From Candidatus Thiodiazotropha endoloripes (lineage in GTDB: Bacteria; Pseudomonadota; Gammaproteobacteria; Chromatiales; Chromatiaceae): a stretch of 64,000 nt of DNA. The stretch is from the NCBI RefSeq assembly GCF_001708965.1, contig NZ_LVJW01000003.1:2149834-2213833 (forward strand). The letters are read 5' to 3'. Positions 39,369 to 48,645 of the stretch are shown here, one piece after another. Positions within the stretch are counted from its first letter, which is position 1. The number at the start of each line of letters is the position of its first letter. The position numbers and the translations under genes were made by a program. The notes below the pieces were generated by a model. That model was not told the origin of the DNA. It saw only the letters and a list, made by a program, of their open reading frames with translations, and did no database searches.

Positions 39369-40688
39369 TCAGCTGCCCGGTGGTATCTGCAATACCTGTC
39401 CGATACGGATGGTGTCGTTTTTCAGATCATTGACGTGACGTAGCCGTTTGACACTGATCTGGTAGCGATTGGCGATCGCAATCAGGGTGTCACCGGATGA
39501 GATCACGTGTTTACGGGTTTTCTGATTGGCCGCCAGCCAGGTACCCGGTGGAGGCTGATACTTGAAGTAGTCACGGATCCCCTTCATCAGCGCCCTGGCC
39601 ACTTTGGTCTGATGTTTGGGATCGCGCAGCCGGCGCTCCTCATCCGGGTTGGAGATGAATGCCGTCTCCACCAGCATGGAAGGAATGTCGGGTGATTTCA
39701 GCACCACAAAACCGGCTTGCTGGACCCGGCGCTTATGGGTCTTGCCCAGGGTCTTGAGTTCAGACAATACCCGACTGGCTGCTTCTGAACTGGCCTGCAG
39801 GGTACCGATCTGGGAAAGATCGAGCAGCACCGATGCGAGCATGTCGTCCTTATCCTCCAGGGAGACACCTCCCACCAGGTCAGCGCTGTTTTCCCGCTCC
39901 GCCAGCCAGCGGGCCGCTTCATTCGAAGCGCCACTGCGGGAGAGTGTATAGACAGAGGATCCTCTGACTTTTGGGTCACGGAAGGCATCGGCATGAATTG
40001 AGACAAACAGATCCGCCTGATTGGCCCTGGCCTTTGCAATACGTTTTCTCAGCCCAAGATAGTAGTCCCCATCCCTGATCAGGACGGCGCGCAACCCTTT
40101 CTGCTGATTGAGCATCTTCACCAGTTTGCGACCGATCGCCAGCACCACATCCTTCTCATAGGTCCCTTTGCGCCCGCGGGCTCCCGGATCTTCACCACCA
40201 TGACCGGGATCCACCGCAATCACCACATCCCGATGACCGGCTGTGTTCGCCTTTTTCGCCGTCTTGACCGGCCCATTCCGGCGTTTGATTCCGGTTTTAC
40301 CATCATACAGATCAACCACCAGCCGATGGCCATACTCCCGGTTGGGTCGTAGTGAGAAACTCTTTGGCTTGACCGCACTGTTGAGATCGAACACCACCCG
40401 CACATCGTGGTCATTGCGTTTCGCAGTACGCATACCACGGATGATCTTGTTCTCTTTGGTGGGGTCAGGCAGGTGCTTGGTGAGGGAGGTGTTTTTCAGA
40501 TCAAGGACCAGGCGATCCGGGCCCTGCAAGGTGAATATCTTATGATTTACCTTGCCATTGGCGTCGAACACCAGACGCACATGATCCGGTGCAGACCATA
40601 TCCTGAGACCGGTAATCTCAGACTGCTTTGCTTGTAGCGGTAGTGCGCTGATCAGCATGATCAGCAGCATAGCGAGTCTAATCCTCAT
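39369..40688 (-). CDS. N-acetylmuramoyl-L-alanine amidase (AmiB/AmiC type, LysM)
   Basis: Periplasmic amidase that splits septal peptidoglycan. The 439 residues contain a signal peptide (LAMLLIMLISALPLQAKQ), an AMIN domain (about 25-125; GLRIWSAPDHVRLVFD), an Amidase_3 zinc hydrolase domain (about 155-380) with IAVDPGHGGEDPGARG, FVSIHADAF and PSMLVETAFISNPDEE, and a C-terminal LysM (HVISSGDTLIAIANRYQIS). The zinc ligands His, Glu and His are present. LysM plus AMIN is the AmiB arrangement, and the gene precedes mutL, as amiB does in E. coli. Confidence 0.95.
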   Translation of the reverse strand: MRIRLAMLLIMLISALPLQAKQSEITGLRIWSAPDHVRLVFDANGKVNHKIFTLQGPDRLVLDLKNTSLTKHLPDPTKENKIIRGMRTAKRNDHDVRVVFDLNSAVKPKSFSLRPNREYGHRLVVDLYDGKTGIKRRNGPVKTAKKANTAGHRDVVIAVDPGHGGEDPGARGRKGTYEKDVVLAIGRKLVKMLNQQKGLRAVLIRDGDYYLGLRKRIAKARANQADLFVSIHADAFRDPKVRGSSVYTLSRSGASNEAARWLAERENSADLVGGVSLEDKDDMLASVLLDLSQIGTLQASSEAASRVLSELKTLGKTHKRRVQQAGFVVLKSPDIPSMLVETAFISNPDEERRLRDPKHQTKVARALMKGIRDYFKYQPPPGTWLAANQKTRKHVISSGDTLIAIANRYQISVKRLRHVNDLKNDTIRIGQVLQIPPGS

Positions 40689-40792
40689 TGCCCCATGACC
40701 CGTAACACTGAAAATACAACATAAAAAATAGCATGCAAAAGATTTTTTTTCCAGATTATTCTGTTAGATAGCTAAATTTCCTACGATCCAAA

Positions 40793-41263
40793 TTAACCAT
40801 CCACCAGATCACTTTGTATTTTCTGAATAATTTCAGATCCCCGATCACTGCCACCTTGGATGGTAATCTGCCGTGACAGGCCATCATGTTCGATCTTCAC
40901 CAGCAGATCGGCAGCCGGTAGACCCCCCTGCCCCCTCTCCGGCCATTCAATCAGCATCAGCGCATCATCCGTCAATAGATCCTGAATACCGAGATAGGCC
41001 AGCTCTTCAGCATCGGCCAGGCGATACAGATCGAAATGATAGCAGGAAATACTCCCCAGTTCGTAGGGCTCCAGCAGTGTGTAGGTAGGACTCTTGACCC
41101 GTCCCTGATAGCCGACTCCTCGCAGGAACCCCCGTGCCAGGGTGGTTTTGCCTGCACCGAGATCGCCCACCAGGTAGACAATACAGGGCGCTCGACAGTT
41201 CAGTGCCAGACGGCGGCCGAGAGCCTCCTGCTCCGCTTCACCAGTGGCCCTCAGTTCAATCAT
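40793..41263 (-). CDS. tsaE: tRNA threonylcarbamoyladenosine protein TsaE
   Basis: The ATPase partner of TsaB/TsaD in t6A synthesis. The 156 residues contain the P-loop GDLGAGKTTLARGFLRG, SPTYTLLEPY, YHFDLYRL and LIEWPERGQG, all diagnostic. The ATG at 41263 overlaps the end of nnr by 8 bases; an upstream TTG two codons earlier is possible. The tsaE-amidase-mutL order matches E. coli. Confidence 0.95.
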   Translation of the reverse strand: MIELRATGEAEQEALGRRLALNCRAPCIVYLVGDLGAGKTTLARGFLRGVGYQGRVKSPTYTLLEPYELGSISCYHFDLYRLADAEELAYLGIQDLLTDDALMLIEWPERGQGGLPAADLLVKIEHDGLSRQITIQGGSDRGSEIIQKIQSDLVDG

Positions 41264-42767
41264 CCACAAGCTCCGAATTCAGTGTCTCACGCAGGGCGTC
41301 AATCAGATCGCCGGCCAGCATGCCGATTTCACCTTCTCTGGCGGCCTTGTCGCCGGCGGCAGCGTGCAGACAGACACCCAGTTCCGCCGCATCCCGAAGC
41401 GCATAACCCTGGGCCAGAAAAGCACCGATCACGCCACTCAATACATCCCCGGATCCACCACTCGCCATACCCGGGTTGCCATCACTGCATAGGGCCACAG
41501 GCTGACTTCCGCTGCCGCCGACCAGGGTTCCGGCCCCTTTCAATACAACCACCCCGCCATAACGTTGCTGCAGGGCCTCACACGCTGCAAACCGATCACT
41601 TTGAACTTGCTGTGTATCCCAATCCAACAGGCGGGCCGCTTCTCCGGGATGGGGAGTCAGCACCCGATTGTTGCGCTGATTCGGCTGCCTGGCCAGCCAG
41701 TAGAGCGCATCGGCATCCAGCAACAGGGGCAGCTCGGTTGTCGTCACCTGATGATAGACTTGCTCCCCCCAGGGGCTCCTGCCCAACCCAGGGCCAAGCA
41801 CCACAGCACTGGCCTGTTGCAGCAAGGGGGTCAGGTCCGTATCGGCATCAACGCCACGGCACATCAGTTCAGGCCGACCGAGGTTACTCCACGGGGCATG
41901 CTGCGGATGGGTTGCCAGGGTCACCAGCCCCGCTCCACTCCTGGCGCCACCCTCGGCAGCCAGACGTATCGCACCGCTATAACCCTGATCACCACCGACC
42001 AGCAACAGATGGCCAAAGCTGCCCTTGTGCGAGGAGCGCTCTCTTCGGCCCACCGACCCAGAGACCTTCGACCAATCCATACGACGGCAGGCGAGCAGCT
42101 GGCGGGCGTAGATCTGTGCCGGTATCTCCAGGGCATCGAAAACCACTTCGCCACAGCAGTCCGGTCCGTTACCGGTGAACATACCCTGCTTCAGACCAAT
42201 GAAACTGATCGTTGCAGCCGCTCTCACCGCACACCCCATGACCCGACCGCTATCCGAATTGAGGCCTGAGGGGATATCCAGGGCGAAGACCGGCGCCTGA
42301 TGCCGATTGATCTGATCCACCGCCGCCTTCCAATCCCCACTGAGGTCCCGCTCCAGCCCGGTACCCAGGATGGCATCCACGATCAGGCCAGGTTTACCTG
42401 GAAGCTCCTGAAAAGGTTCAAGCTGCTGCCCCAAAGCCATCCAGGCCTTCGCTTTCAGCAATGCATCCCCTTTGATCTTCTCCGCATCACCAAGCTGCAG
42501 CACCCGCACACGCAATCCCGCCTGCAGCGCCAGCCTGGCCAGCACATAGCCGTCCCCACCGTTGTTGCCCAGCCCGCAGACCACCAGAATCTCTCTCACC
42601 TCAGGCCATTTATGGCGCAGCAGATCGAAGGCTCTGATACCCGCCCGCTCCATCAGGGTCTCTCCCGGGATTTCAAACTCATCAATGGCGATATGATCGA
42701 ATTGACGAACCTGATCGGCCCGGTAGAGGGCATAGGGCAAACTGTCGGTAAATGGCATCACTCGCAT
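41256..42767 (-). CDS. nnr: bifunctional NAD(P)H-hydrate repair enzyme Nnr
   Basis: Repairs damaged NAD(P)H hydrates. The 503 residues hold the N-terminal epimerase (YjeF_N, about 1-215; DEFEIPGETLMERAG and VCGLGNNGGDGYVLARLA) and the C-terminal ADP-dependent dehydratase (about 225-500) with LTPHPGEAARLL and GNPGMASGGSGDVLSG, the ADP/substrate-binding motif. I chose the ATG at 42767 because GAGGA sits 9-10 nt upstream; the longer reading frame begins with TTG. It overlaps tsaE and is divergent from queG. Confidence 0.95.
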   Translation of the reverse strand: MRVMPFTDSLPYALYRADQVRQFDHIAIDEFEIPGETLMERAGIRAFDLLRHKWPEVREILVVCGLGNNGGDGYVLARLALQAGLRVRVLQLGDAEKIKGDALLKAKAWMALGQQLEPFQELPGKPGLIVDAILGTGLERDLSGDWKAAVDQINRHQAPVFALDIPSGLNSDSGRVMGCAVRAAATISFIGLKQGMFTGNGPDCCGEVVFDALEIPAQIYARQLLACRRMDWSKVSGSVGRRERSSHKGSFGHLLLVGGDQGYSGAIRLAAEGGARSGAGLVTLATHPQHAPWSNLGRPELMCRGVDADTDLTPLLQQASAVVLGPGLGRSPWGEQVYHQVTTTELPLLLDADALYWLARQPNQRNNRVLTPHPGEAARLLDWDTQQVQSDRFAACEALQQRYGGVVVLKGAGTLVGGSGSQPVALCSDGNPGMASGGSGDVLSGVIGAFLAQGYALRDAAELGVCLHAAAGDKAAREGEIGMLAGDLIDALRETLNSELVDD

Positions 42768-42888
42768 AGATCCATTGTCCTCTGATTTGATCGGCAACGA
42801 TACCGCGAACCCCCTGGTGACTCAATATAATCGATCCCACAACGGGCAGCAGTTGAATCGTCATGGCACTGGGCTATAGTGCAGCAGC

Positions 42889-43971
42889 ATGAGCGAGACA
42901 CTGAACGCTGACGAACTACTTAAGCTGAGCCTGCAGATCAAACAGTGGGGTGAGGAACTGGGCTTTAATGCAGTCGGCATTACCGACACCGATCTCAGCG
43001 AAGCAGAGAGCCGACTGCAGCAGTGGCTGGCCTCGGATTGTCACGGAGAGATGGACTACATGGCCAGGCACGGCAGCAAACGGAGTCGTCCCGCAGAGCT
43101 TGAACCCGGAACTGTCAGGGTGATTTCTGTGCGCATGGACTACCTGCCGGAGCCCATGCAGGATCTGCAACAGCTACTGGAAGATCCGCAGAAGGCTTTT
43201 ATCTCCCGTTACGCACTCGGTCGGGATTACCATAAACTACTGCGAAACCGTCTGAAGAAACTGCAGCAGAAGATCCAGCACTCAATACCGGACAGCAACA
43301 ACCGGCTGTATGTGGATTCCGCGCCGGTGCTGGAAAAACCGCTGGCAGAAAAAGCCGGCTTGGGCTGGATCGGCAAACATACCAACCTGATCAACAAACG
43401 CTCAGGTTCCTGGTTTTTTCTCGGCGAGATCTACACCAGCATTCCCCTGCCGATCGACCAGCCGGCTGAAGACCACTGCGGCCGATGCCAGGCCTGTCTG
43501 GAGATCTGTCCAACCCGGGCCATCACTGCCCCATACCAGCTCGATGCACGACGCTGTATCTCCTATTTGACCATCGAGCTGAAAGGCGCCATTCCCGAAC
43601 CATTCAGGGCCGCCATGGGCAACCGGATCTACGGTTGTGATGACTGTCAACAGGTCTGCCCCTGGAACCGCTTCGCCCAGGTGACCGGCGAACAGGACTT
43701 TCTTGCGAGACACCATCTCGACACCAGCGGCCTGATCTCTCTGTTTGATTGGGATGAAGCGACTTATCTACAGAAGACCGAGGGATCAGCCATACGACGG
43801 ATCGGTTATCAACGCTGGCAGAGAAACCTGGCCGTGGCATTGGGCAATGCCCCAACATCCGATGCCGTTGCAGAAGCGCTGCTGAGGCGGTTGGAGCAAG
43901 CCTCACCAATGGTCAAGGAACATATTCTCTGGGCATTGGATCGCCAGCGGAATCAGCCGGCAACGGCTTGA
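42889..43971 (+). CDS. queG: epoxyqueuosine reductase QueG
   Basis: Last step of queuosine synthesis, reducing epoxyqueuosine in tRNA with a cobalamin and two [4Fe-4S] clusters. The 360 residues show QIKQWGEELGFNAVGITD, the ferredoxin-like motifs CGRCQACLEICP and CDDCQQVCPWNRFA, and the HEAT-like C-terminal part (RIGYQRWQRNLAVALGNAP). Divergent from nnr, as queG (yjeS) is in E. coli. Its 3' end overlaps the convergent VanZ gene by 19 bases. Confidence 0.96.
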   Translation: MSETLNADELLKLSLQIKQWGEELGFNAVGITDTDLSEAESRLQQWLASDCHGEMDYMARHGSKRSRPAELEPGTVRVISVRMDYLPEPMQDLQQLLEDPQKAFISRYALGRDYHKLLRNRLKKLQQKIQHSIPDSNNRLYVDSAPVLEKPLAEKAGLGWIGKHTNLINKRSGSWFFLGEIYTSIPLPIDQPAEDHCGRCQACLEICPTRAITAPYQLDARRCISYLTIELKGAIPEPFRAAMGNRIYGCDDCQQVCPWNRFAQVTGEQDFLARHHLDTSGLISLFDWDEATYLQKTEGSAIRRIGYQRWQRNLAVALGNAPTSDAVAEALLRRLEQASPMVKEHILWALDRQRNQPATA

Positions 43972-45059
43972 TGGAGCTTGAAATAGCCTCTGATCAACCA
44001 CCAGCCCGCAACGATACCGATCAGATCGACCATCACATCACTCAATCGGGGCGTCCTGCCAGGCACGTAGTGTTGCATGATTTCAGTTACCACCGCGGCA
44101 ATCACCAGACCAGGCAACAACATCCAAACCGACTTCTCCTTTTCAGAAAACAGAATCAGACTCAGCAGAAAAAAACCCAGCAAGTGGCCGAATTTGGATA
44201 CGTCCCAGCGTTGTGGAAGCATATCTGCCGGTAACTGATACGGCACACCCAGCGTAGTCAACAACTGCTTTGTGGTGCATTCGGGAAGATAGAGTGAGAG
44301 CCAGTTTTCCACCTCCGATTTCAGTTCGGCCGGCATCATAATGCCCACTGAAATCGCCACCAGCATGGCCAGCATAAACCCCATTTGAGTTCTCTGGCGA
44401 TAGTGTCTTACCAGCCCGATCAACCAGATGACACCGACAGCGGCCCAGACAGCCAGCAGCAGGTTTTTGATCAGGCTGTAGGTGGGCGGAATCGCGGCCG
44501 GATAGAGCAGTGGATGCTTGAACCGAAAGCTGCCTTTTGAGCCAAGCAAGCCGATTGACAGACAGATCCGCTCAAGGGATTTATCAATTTCAATGCCGGT
44601 CCGATAGGAGTTCCAGCCAACATCTTGCTTGAGCAATACCAACCTGCTGGACAACCGGTAATCCTTTGACCCATCGGGAAATTGACCTATCAGCCCTGCT
44701 TTGGCCAGATGCCATGGCTTTACGCCGGGCACCAAATCGGCAGTTGAAGCAGTGATGCCGACCAGTATCCGATCGGGAAACCGTTCACGATCCCAACATT
44801 GGGAGAGTGTATTGGACTGGGATAGCGCATCGTGGCGGATCTCCACAGTGCCATCTGCCACCTGGAGCAGATCCTGATCACCACTGATCCGCCAGCCTGC
44901 CAGATGATGAGAGAAATCCGGGTTGACCAGCAGCTGTTCGCCATCGACCACATAGGCATCGACCGAGGCAAAAAAGAGATAGCTCAGGAGCGCCAGTGAG
45001 ATGGCGATCAGATAGTGGACCGATAAACTTTGAGGGTACTTCCCTGAACCTTCAAGCAT
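43953..45059 (-). CDS. VanZ-family protein with periplasmic domain
   Basis: A 368-residue membrane protein. An N-terminal helix (about 16-33) is followed by about 160 residues of predicted periplasmic beta-rich domain (LLVNPDFSHHLAGWRISGDQ and VEIRHDALSQSNTLSQCW), reminiscent of carbohydrate-binding jelly rolls. Four or more helices follow, ending in a VanZ-like core (WDVSKFGHLLGFFLLSLILF, TEIMQHYVPGRTPRLSDVMVDLIGIVAGW). VanZ proteins confer low-level teicoplanin resistance in enterococci, but most bacterial members have unknown roles. The start overlaps no other gene. The link to the envelope is inference. Confidence 0.85.
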   Translation of the reverse strand: MLEGSGKYPQSLSVHYLIAISLALLSYLFFASVDAYVVDGEQLLVNPDFSHHLAGWRISGDQDLLQVADGTVEIRHDALSQSNTLSQCWDRERFPDRILVGITASTADLVPGVKPWHLAKAGLIGQFPDGSKDYRLSSRLVLLKQDVGWNSYRTGIEIDKSLERICLSIGLLGSKGSFRFKHPLLYPAAIPPTYSLIKNLLLAVWAAVGVIWLIGLVRHYRQRTQMGFMLAMLVAISVGIMMPAELKSEVENWLSLYLPECTTKQLLTTLGVPYQLPADMLPQRWDVSKFGHLLGFFLLSLILFSEKEKSVWMLLPGLVIAAVVTEIMQHYVPGRTPRLSDVMVDLIGIVAGWWLIRGYFKLHQAVAG

Positions 45060-45077
45060 GGATAGACCAGATTCAGA

Positions 45078-45626
45078 CTAGGGTAACCTGAGAAAGTGGT
45101 TCCGATAGAAGTGGAGCTCCGCAATCGAGTCCTTGATATCGTCCAGAGCCAGATGTTTACCCTGTTTGGTAAATCCCTCACTCAATGATGGTGACCAGCG
45201 GTTCATCAGCTCTTTCAAAGTACTGACGTCCAGATTCCGATAGTGGAAGTAGGCTTCCAGTTCAGGCATCGTCCTGGCCATAAAACGCCGGTCCTGACAG
45301 ATACTGTTGCCACACATGGGTGACGCGCCGGCAGGTACGTACTGTTGCAGAAAGCGGATCGTCTCTGCCTGTGCCTCGGCTTCACTGTATTGGCTCTGTT
45401 TGACCCGCTCCAGCAATCCCGAGCCGCCGTGCTGGCGCTGATTCCACTCATCCATGGCATCGAGAATTGACTGGGGTTGATGGATGGCAATCACCGGTCC
45501 TTCAGCAAGAATGTTCAGATTGACATCGGTAACAATGGTCGCAATCTCTATGATTTCGTCTTGCTGGGTATCCAACCCGGTCATTTCCAGGTCGACCCAA
45601 ATCAGATTGGAGGCATCAACAGGCAT
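45078..45626 (-). CDS. orn: oligoribonuclease
   Basis: A DEDDh exonuclease that degrades 2-5-nt RNAs to mononucleotides. The 182 residues contain [11 protein letters not shown] (first Asp-Glu pair), [20 protein letters not shown] and [14 protein letters not shown], whose His and Asp complete the active site. The length is typical. It is 18 bp from the VanZ gene on the same strand, so both may share a promoter upstream of orn. In E. coli orn also neighbours queG and rsgA. Confidence 0.97.
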   Translation of the reverse strand: MPVDASNLIWVDLEMTGLDTQQDEIIEIATIVTDVNLNILAEGPVIAIHQPQSILDAMDEWNQRQHGGSGLLERVKQSQYSEAEAQAETIRFLQQYVPAGASPMCGNSICQDRRFMARTMPELEAYFHYRNLDVSTLKELMNRWSPSLSEGFTKQGKHLALDDIKDSIAELHFYRNHFLRLP

Positions 45627-45940
45627 CTTGTTATCCTTCTGTTACAGAACCGCTACGCGGCGAAATTCTAACAGGAAGCTGCCTAAGACTGTATGGCAAT
45701 TCATGCAAAAGATAGATACTGTCGAACCTTTGCTTCGCAACCCCTGTCAAAATCACAACCCATTCCCCCCTGACAAACCGGCGCAACAGTAAGATAAGGG
45801 GTAACATTGGAGCAGATATTGAATGAGCAAAACTGGAAACGGATCCCGCCATGTTGGCTGGCATAGCAGGGCTCAACACGACATAATTAGTCGCCGCATC
45901 GATCGCGTCACGTAATCCCAGGAATTTTGATTAACCACTG
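45627..45940. other. divergent intergenic region, orn / M48 peptidase
   Basis: About 315 bp between divergent genes with no gene. A small CCGC-tac-GCGG hairpin lies next to the orn start. Promoters are expected but none is clear by eye. Confidence 0.5.
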
Positions 45941-47188
45941 ATGGCACTCTTTACACAACTGTTTTTACTGTTTCTGATTCTCGGCACCATGCTACAGCTG
46001 TGGTTGCTCTATCGGCATCTGCAGCATGTCACACAACATCGTAGCCAGGTACCTGACGCCTTCAAGGACCGGGTTCCCCTCGAGGACCACCAGAAAGCGG
46101 CCGACTATACCCAGGCGAAGGGCAAGCTAGCCTTTATCGAGGCCCTGATCGGGGTGGCTCTGTTGCTCTTCTGGACCCTGGGTGGAGGCCTGGAGCTGCT
46201 GATTCAGTACTGGAACGGGATGCAATGGGGTCCATTAACCACTGGGATTGTGTTTATATTCTCTTTTTTCTTTATCGGCTCTCTGCTGGACCTGCCCTTC
46301 GATCTCTATCGGACCTTTCGCTTGGAAGCCCTGTTCGGATTCAACCGCAACACCCCACAGCAATACATCAAAGACCGACTGATCGGACTGCTGCTGTCAA
46401 TCCTGCTTGGCCTGCCGCTGTTGTGGATCATTCTGAAATTGATGGCCAGTGCCGGTCAATATTGGTGGCTTGCCGCATGGCTGGTATGGCTCAGCTTTAC
46501 CTTGACCATCTCCTGGGCCTATCCCCGCTTTATCGCGCCGCTGTTCAATAAATTCACCCCACTGTCGGAAGGGGAGATGCGTGAGCGTATCGGCAAGCTG
46601 CTGCAACGTTGCGGATTCACCAGCGACGGTATCTTCATCATGGATGGTTCAAAACGTTCTGCCCATGGCAATGCCTATTTCACCGGCTTTGGCAAAACCA
46701 AACGCATTGTCTTTTTCGATACCTTGCTGGAGGCCCTGAATGCGGACGAGGTGGAAGCGGTTCTGGCCCACGAACTTGGCCACTTTCACTACAAACATAT
46801 CCACAAACAGATGCTGGTAATGGCGCTGCTCTCACTTGGTGCCATGGCACTGCTTGGCTGGCTCTCCCAGCAACTCTGGTTCTATAACGGTTTGGGTATA
46901 TCTCAACCCTCGAATGCCGCGGCTTTACTTTTGTTTGTGCTGACTATCCCTGTGTTCACCATATTTTTCACACCGCTGGGCAGCTTTCTCTCCCGACGCC
47001 ACGAATTTGAAGCGGATGACTATGCCGTCAGCCAGAGCAGTGGGGAGTTTCTGATTCAGGCGCTTGTCAAACTCTATCAGGACAATGCAAGCACACTGAC
47101 ACCGGATCCACTCTATTCATTCTTCCATGACAGTCACCCACCGGCACCGGTGCGTATTGCCCACATCTCCAAGCAGATTACCCAATAG
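45941..47188 (+). CDS. M48 family membrane metallopeptidase (CAAX protease-like)
   Basis: A 415-residue integral-membrane zinc protease of the Ste24/HtpX class. About seven hydrophobic helices surround the catalytic motif HELGH (LAHELGHFHYKHIHKQM) and the third ligand region FEADDYAV. The long N-terminal part with PFDLYRTFRLEALFGFNRNTP matches the Ste24-like branch rather than the shorter HtpX. It is probably involved in membrane-protein quality control. A small cytochrome gene follows after 13 bp, in an apparent operon with rsgA. Confidence 0.93.
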   Translation: MALFTQLFLLFLILGTMLQLWLLYRHLQHVTQHRSQVPDAFKDRVPLEDHQKAADYTQAKGKLAFIEALIGVALLLFWTLGGGLELLIQYWNGMQWGPLTTGIVFIFSFFFIGSLLDLPFDLYRTFRLEALFGFNRNTPQQYIKDRLIGLLLSILLGLPLLWIILKLMASAGQYWWLAAWLVWLSFTLTISWAYPRFIAPLFNKFTPLSEGEMRERIGKLLQRCGFTSDGIFIMDGSKRSAHGNAYFTGFGKTKRIVFFDTLLEALNADEVEAVLAHELGHFHYKHIHKQMLVMALLSLGAMALLGWLSQQLWFYNGLGISQPSNAAALLLFVLTIPVFTIFFTPLGSFLSRRHEFEADDYAVSQSSGEFLIQALVKLYQDNASTLTPDPLYSFFHDSHPPAPVRIAHISKQITQ

Positions 47189-47201
47189 ACGGAGCGAGTA
47201 G

Positions 47202-47489
47202 ATGAAAACGATATTGATACCTGCAACCTCATTGCTGATTCTTGCCGCCTCAAACCTGATGGCGGGGGATGCGGAACTGGGTAAGCAGCTGAATGAAGCG
47301 CACTGCCTGAAATGTCACGGCAGTGAGCTCTATACCCGACCAAACCGTCGAGTGAAAAGCCTCGATGGTCTGCACAAACAAGTACGTTTTTGCGAACAGA
47401 ATCTTGGCCTCACCTGGTTCGAAGACCAGATCGAAGGCACCGCTACCTATCTCAACCTGGAATACTACAAATTCGACCTCAAACCTTAG
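47202..47489 (+). CDS. small exported monohaem c-type cytochrome
   Basis: A 95-residue protein with a signal peptide (about 1-22, cleavage near LMAGDA) and one haem-binding motif CLKCH (C35, C38, H39). After it there is no methionine, so the usual His-Met ligation cannot form. H58 is the only other His and is a candidate second axial ligand, and C64 is another possibility. It sits 13 bp after the M48 peptidase gene and 90 bp before rsgA. The physiological partner is unknown. Confidence 0.85.
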   Translation: MKTILIPATSLLILAASNLMAGDAELGKQLNEAHCLKCHGSELYTRPNRRVKSLDGLHKQVRFCEQNLGLTWFEDQIEGTATYLNLEYYKFDLKP

Positions 47490-47579
47490 GCTCTGGTGAG
47501 ACTGTTTCCATCGCTGAACAGATCAAAAGCTTGTGCGGCTCAGGTGAACTTGCGAATTCCGGCTTAGGATTACCTCTGC

Positions 47580-48575
47580 ATGGCTAAACGGCGTCTGACA
47601 ATCCAACAGAGAAACCGTATCAAGGCCATTCAGGAAAAACGCCGTCAACGCCTGGATCAACGGGCAAACCAGGCCCTGAGCGGTGCTGCCGAACAACCTG
47701 AACAAGAGGGTGTGGTCATCATTCGCCACGGCGCGACGCTGGGTATCGACGACGGTTCGGGCAGGATCTACCGCTGTCAGACCCGTCAGAACATTGGCCA
47801 TCCTGTCTGCGGTGACCGGGTCATCTGGCAACAGGTGGATGAAGACAGCGGGGTGGTCACCGCACTGCAGCCACGTGAGAGTGTACTCAGCCGTCCGGAC
47901 TACAGCGGACGACACAAACCGCTGGCTGCCAATATCAGTCAGCTGGTAGTCGTACTTGCTCCCAAACCTGAACCCAGTGGCTATCTACTCGACCAGTATC
48001 TGGTTACTGCGGAAACCATCAAGATCCCACCACTGATAGCGATCAATAAGATCGATCTGCTGACCGAGGAGACAGAATCAGCTTTCATCGACCAGTTTGA
48101 GACCTATTCGAGGATCGGATATCCGATCATCAACATCAGTGCAAAGCGTGAGCATGGACTGGATACATTGATTGACCATTTGAAGGATGAAACCAGCATT
48201 CTGCTGGGACAGTCGGGGGTGGGAAAATCCTCACTCATCAACGCCCTGCTGCCGGAACACGACATTGAAACCGGAAGACTCTCAGAAGCCACCGGACTGG
48301 GCCGCCACACCACTTCAGCGGCCACCTGCTACAACCTGCCACAGGGGGGCAAACTGATCGACTCTCCCGGTGTCCGCAGTTTCCGGCTTACCGACCTCAG
48401 CCGCGAGGAGCTGGAGCAGGGATTCGCCGAATTCCGCCCCTATATCGGGCAGTGCCGCTTTCACAACTGTACCCATGGCCATGAACCGGATTGCGCTATC
48501 CAGGGTGCAGTGGAACAGGGTGAGATAACCCGGCTCCGACTGGAGAACTTTCTCCGCTTGAGCAAGGCATCATAG
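47580..48575 (+). CDS. rsgA: ribosome small-subunit biogenesis GTPase RsgA
   Basis: A late 30S assembly GTPase of 331 residues with a circularly permuted G domain: the G4-like motif INKIDLL precedes the P-loop GQSGVGKSSLINALL and the DSPGVRSF G3 motif. An N-terminal OB fold (RHGATLGIDDGSGRIYRCQTRQN) and a C-terminal zinc-binding segment (CRFHNCTHGHEPDC) complete the architecture. Its closeness to orn and queG matches E. coli. Confidence 0.97.
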   Translation: MAKRRLTIQQRNRIKAIQEKRRQRLDQRANQALSGAAEQPEQEGVVIIRHGATLGIDDGSGRIYRCQTRQNIGHPVCGDRVIWQQVDEDSGVVTALQPRESVLSRPDYSGRHKPLAANISQLVVVLAPKPEPSGYLLDQYLVTAETIKIPPLIAINKIDLLTEETESAFIDQFETYSRIGYPIINISAKREHGLDTLIDHLKDETSILLGQSGVGKSSLINALLPEHDIETGRLSEATGLGRHTTSAATCYNLPQGGKLIDSPGVRSFRLTDLSREELEQGFAEFRPYIGQCRFHNCTHGHEPDCAIQGAVEQGEITRLRLENFLRLSKAS

Positions 48576-48645
48576 GCCATTCATTGTTTGGCTTGGATCT
48601 GTCTACTTAGGATGGATTTGCCCCACAGCCGGACAGCGCTATGTA

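Noticed and set aside
41036-42178. 380-codon open frame on the plus strand
   Set aside because: It is antisense to nnr and tsaE, which match known families fully; its translation is Pro/His/Arg-rich without any fold.
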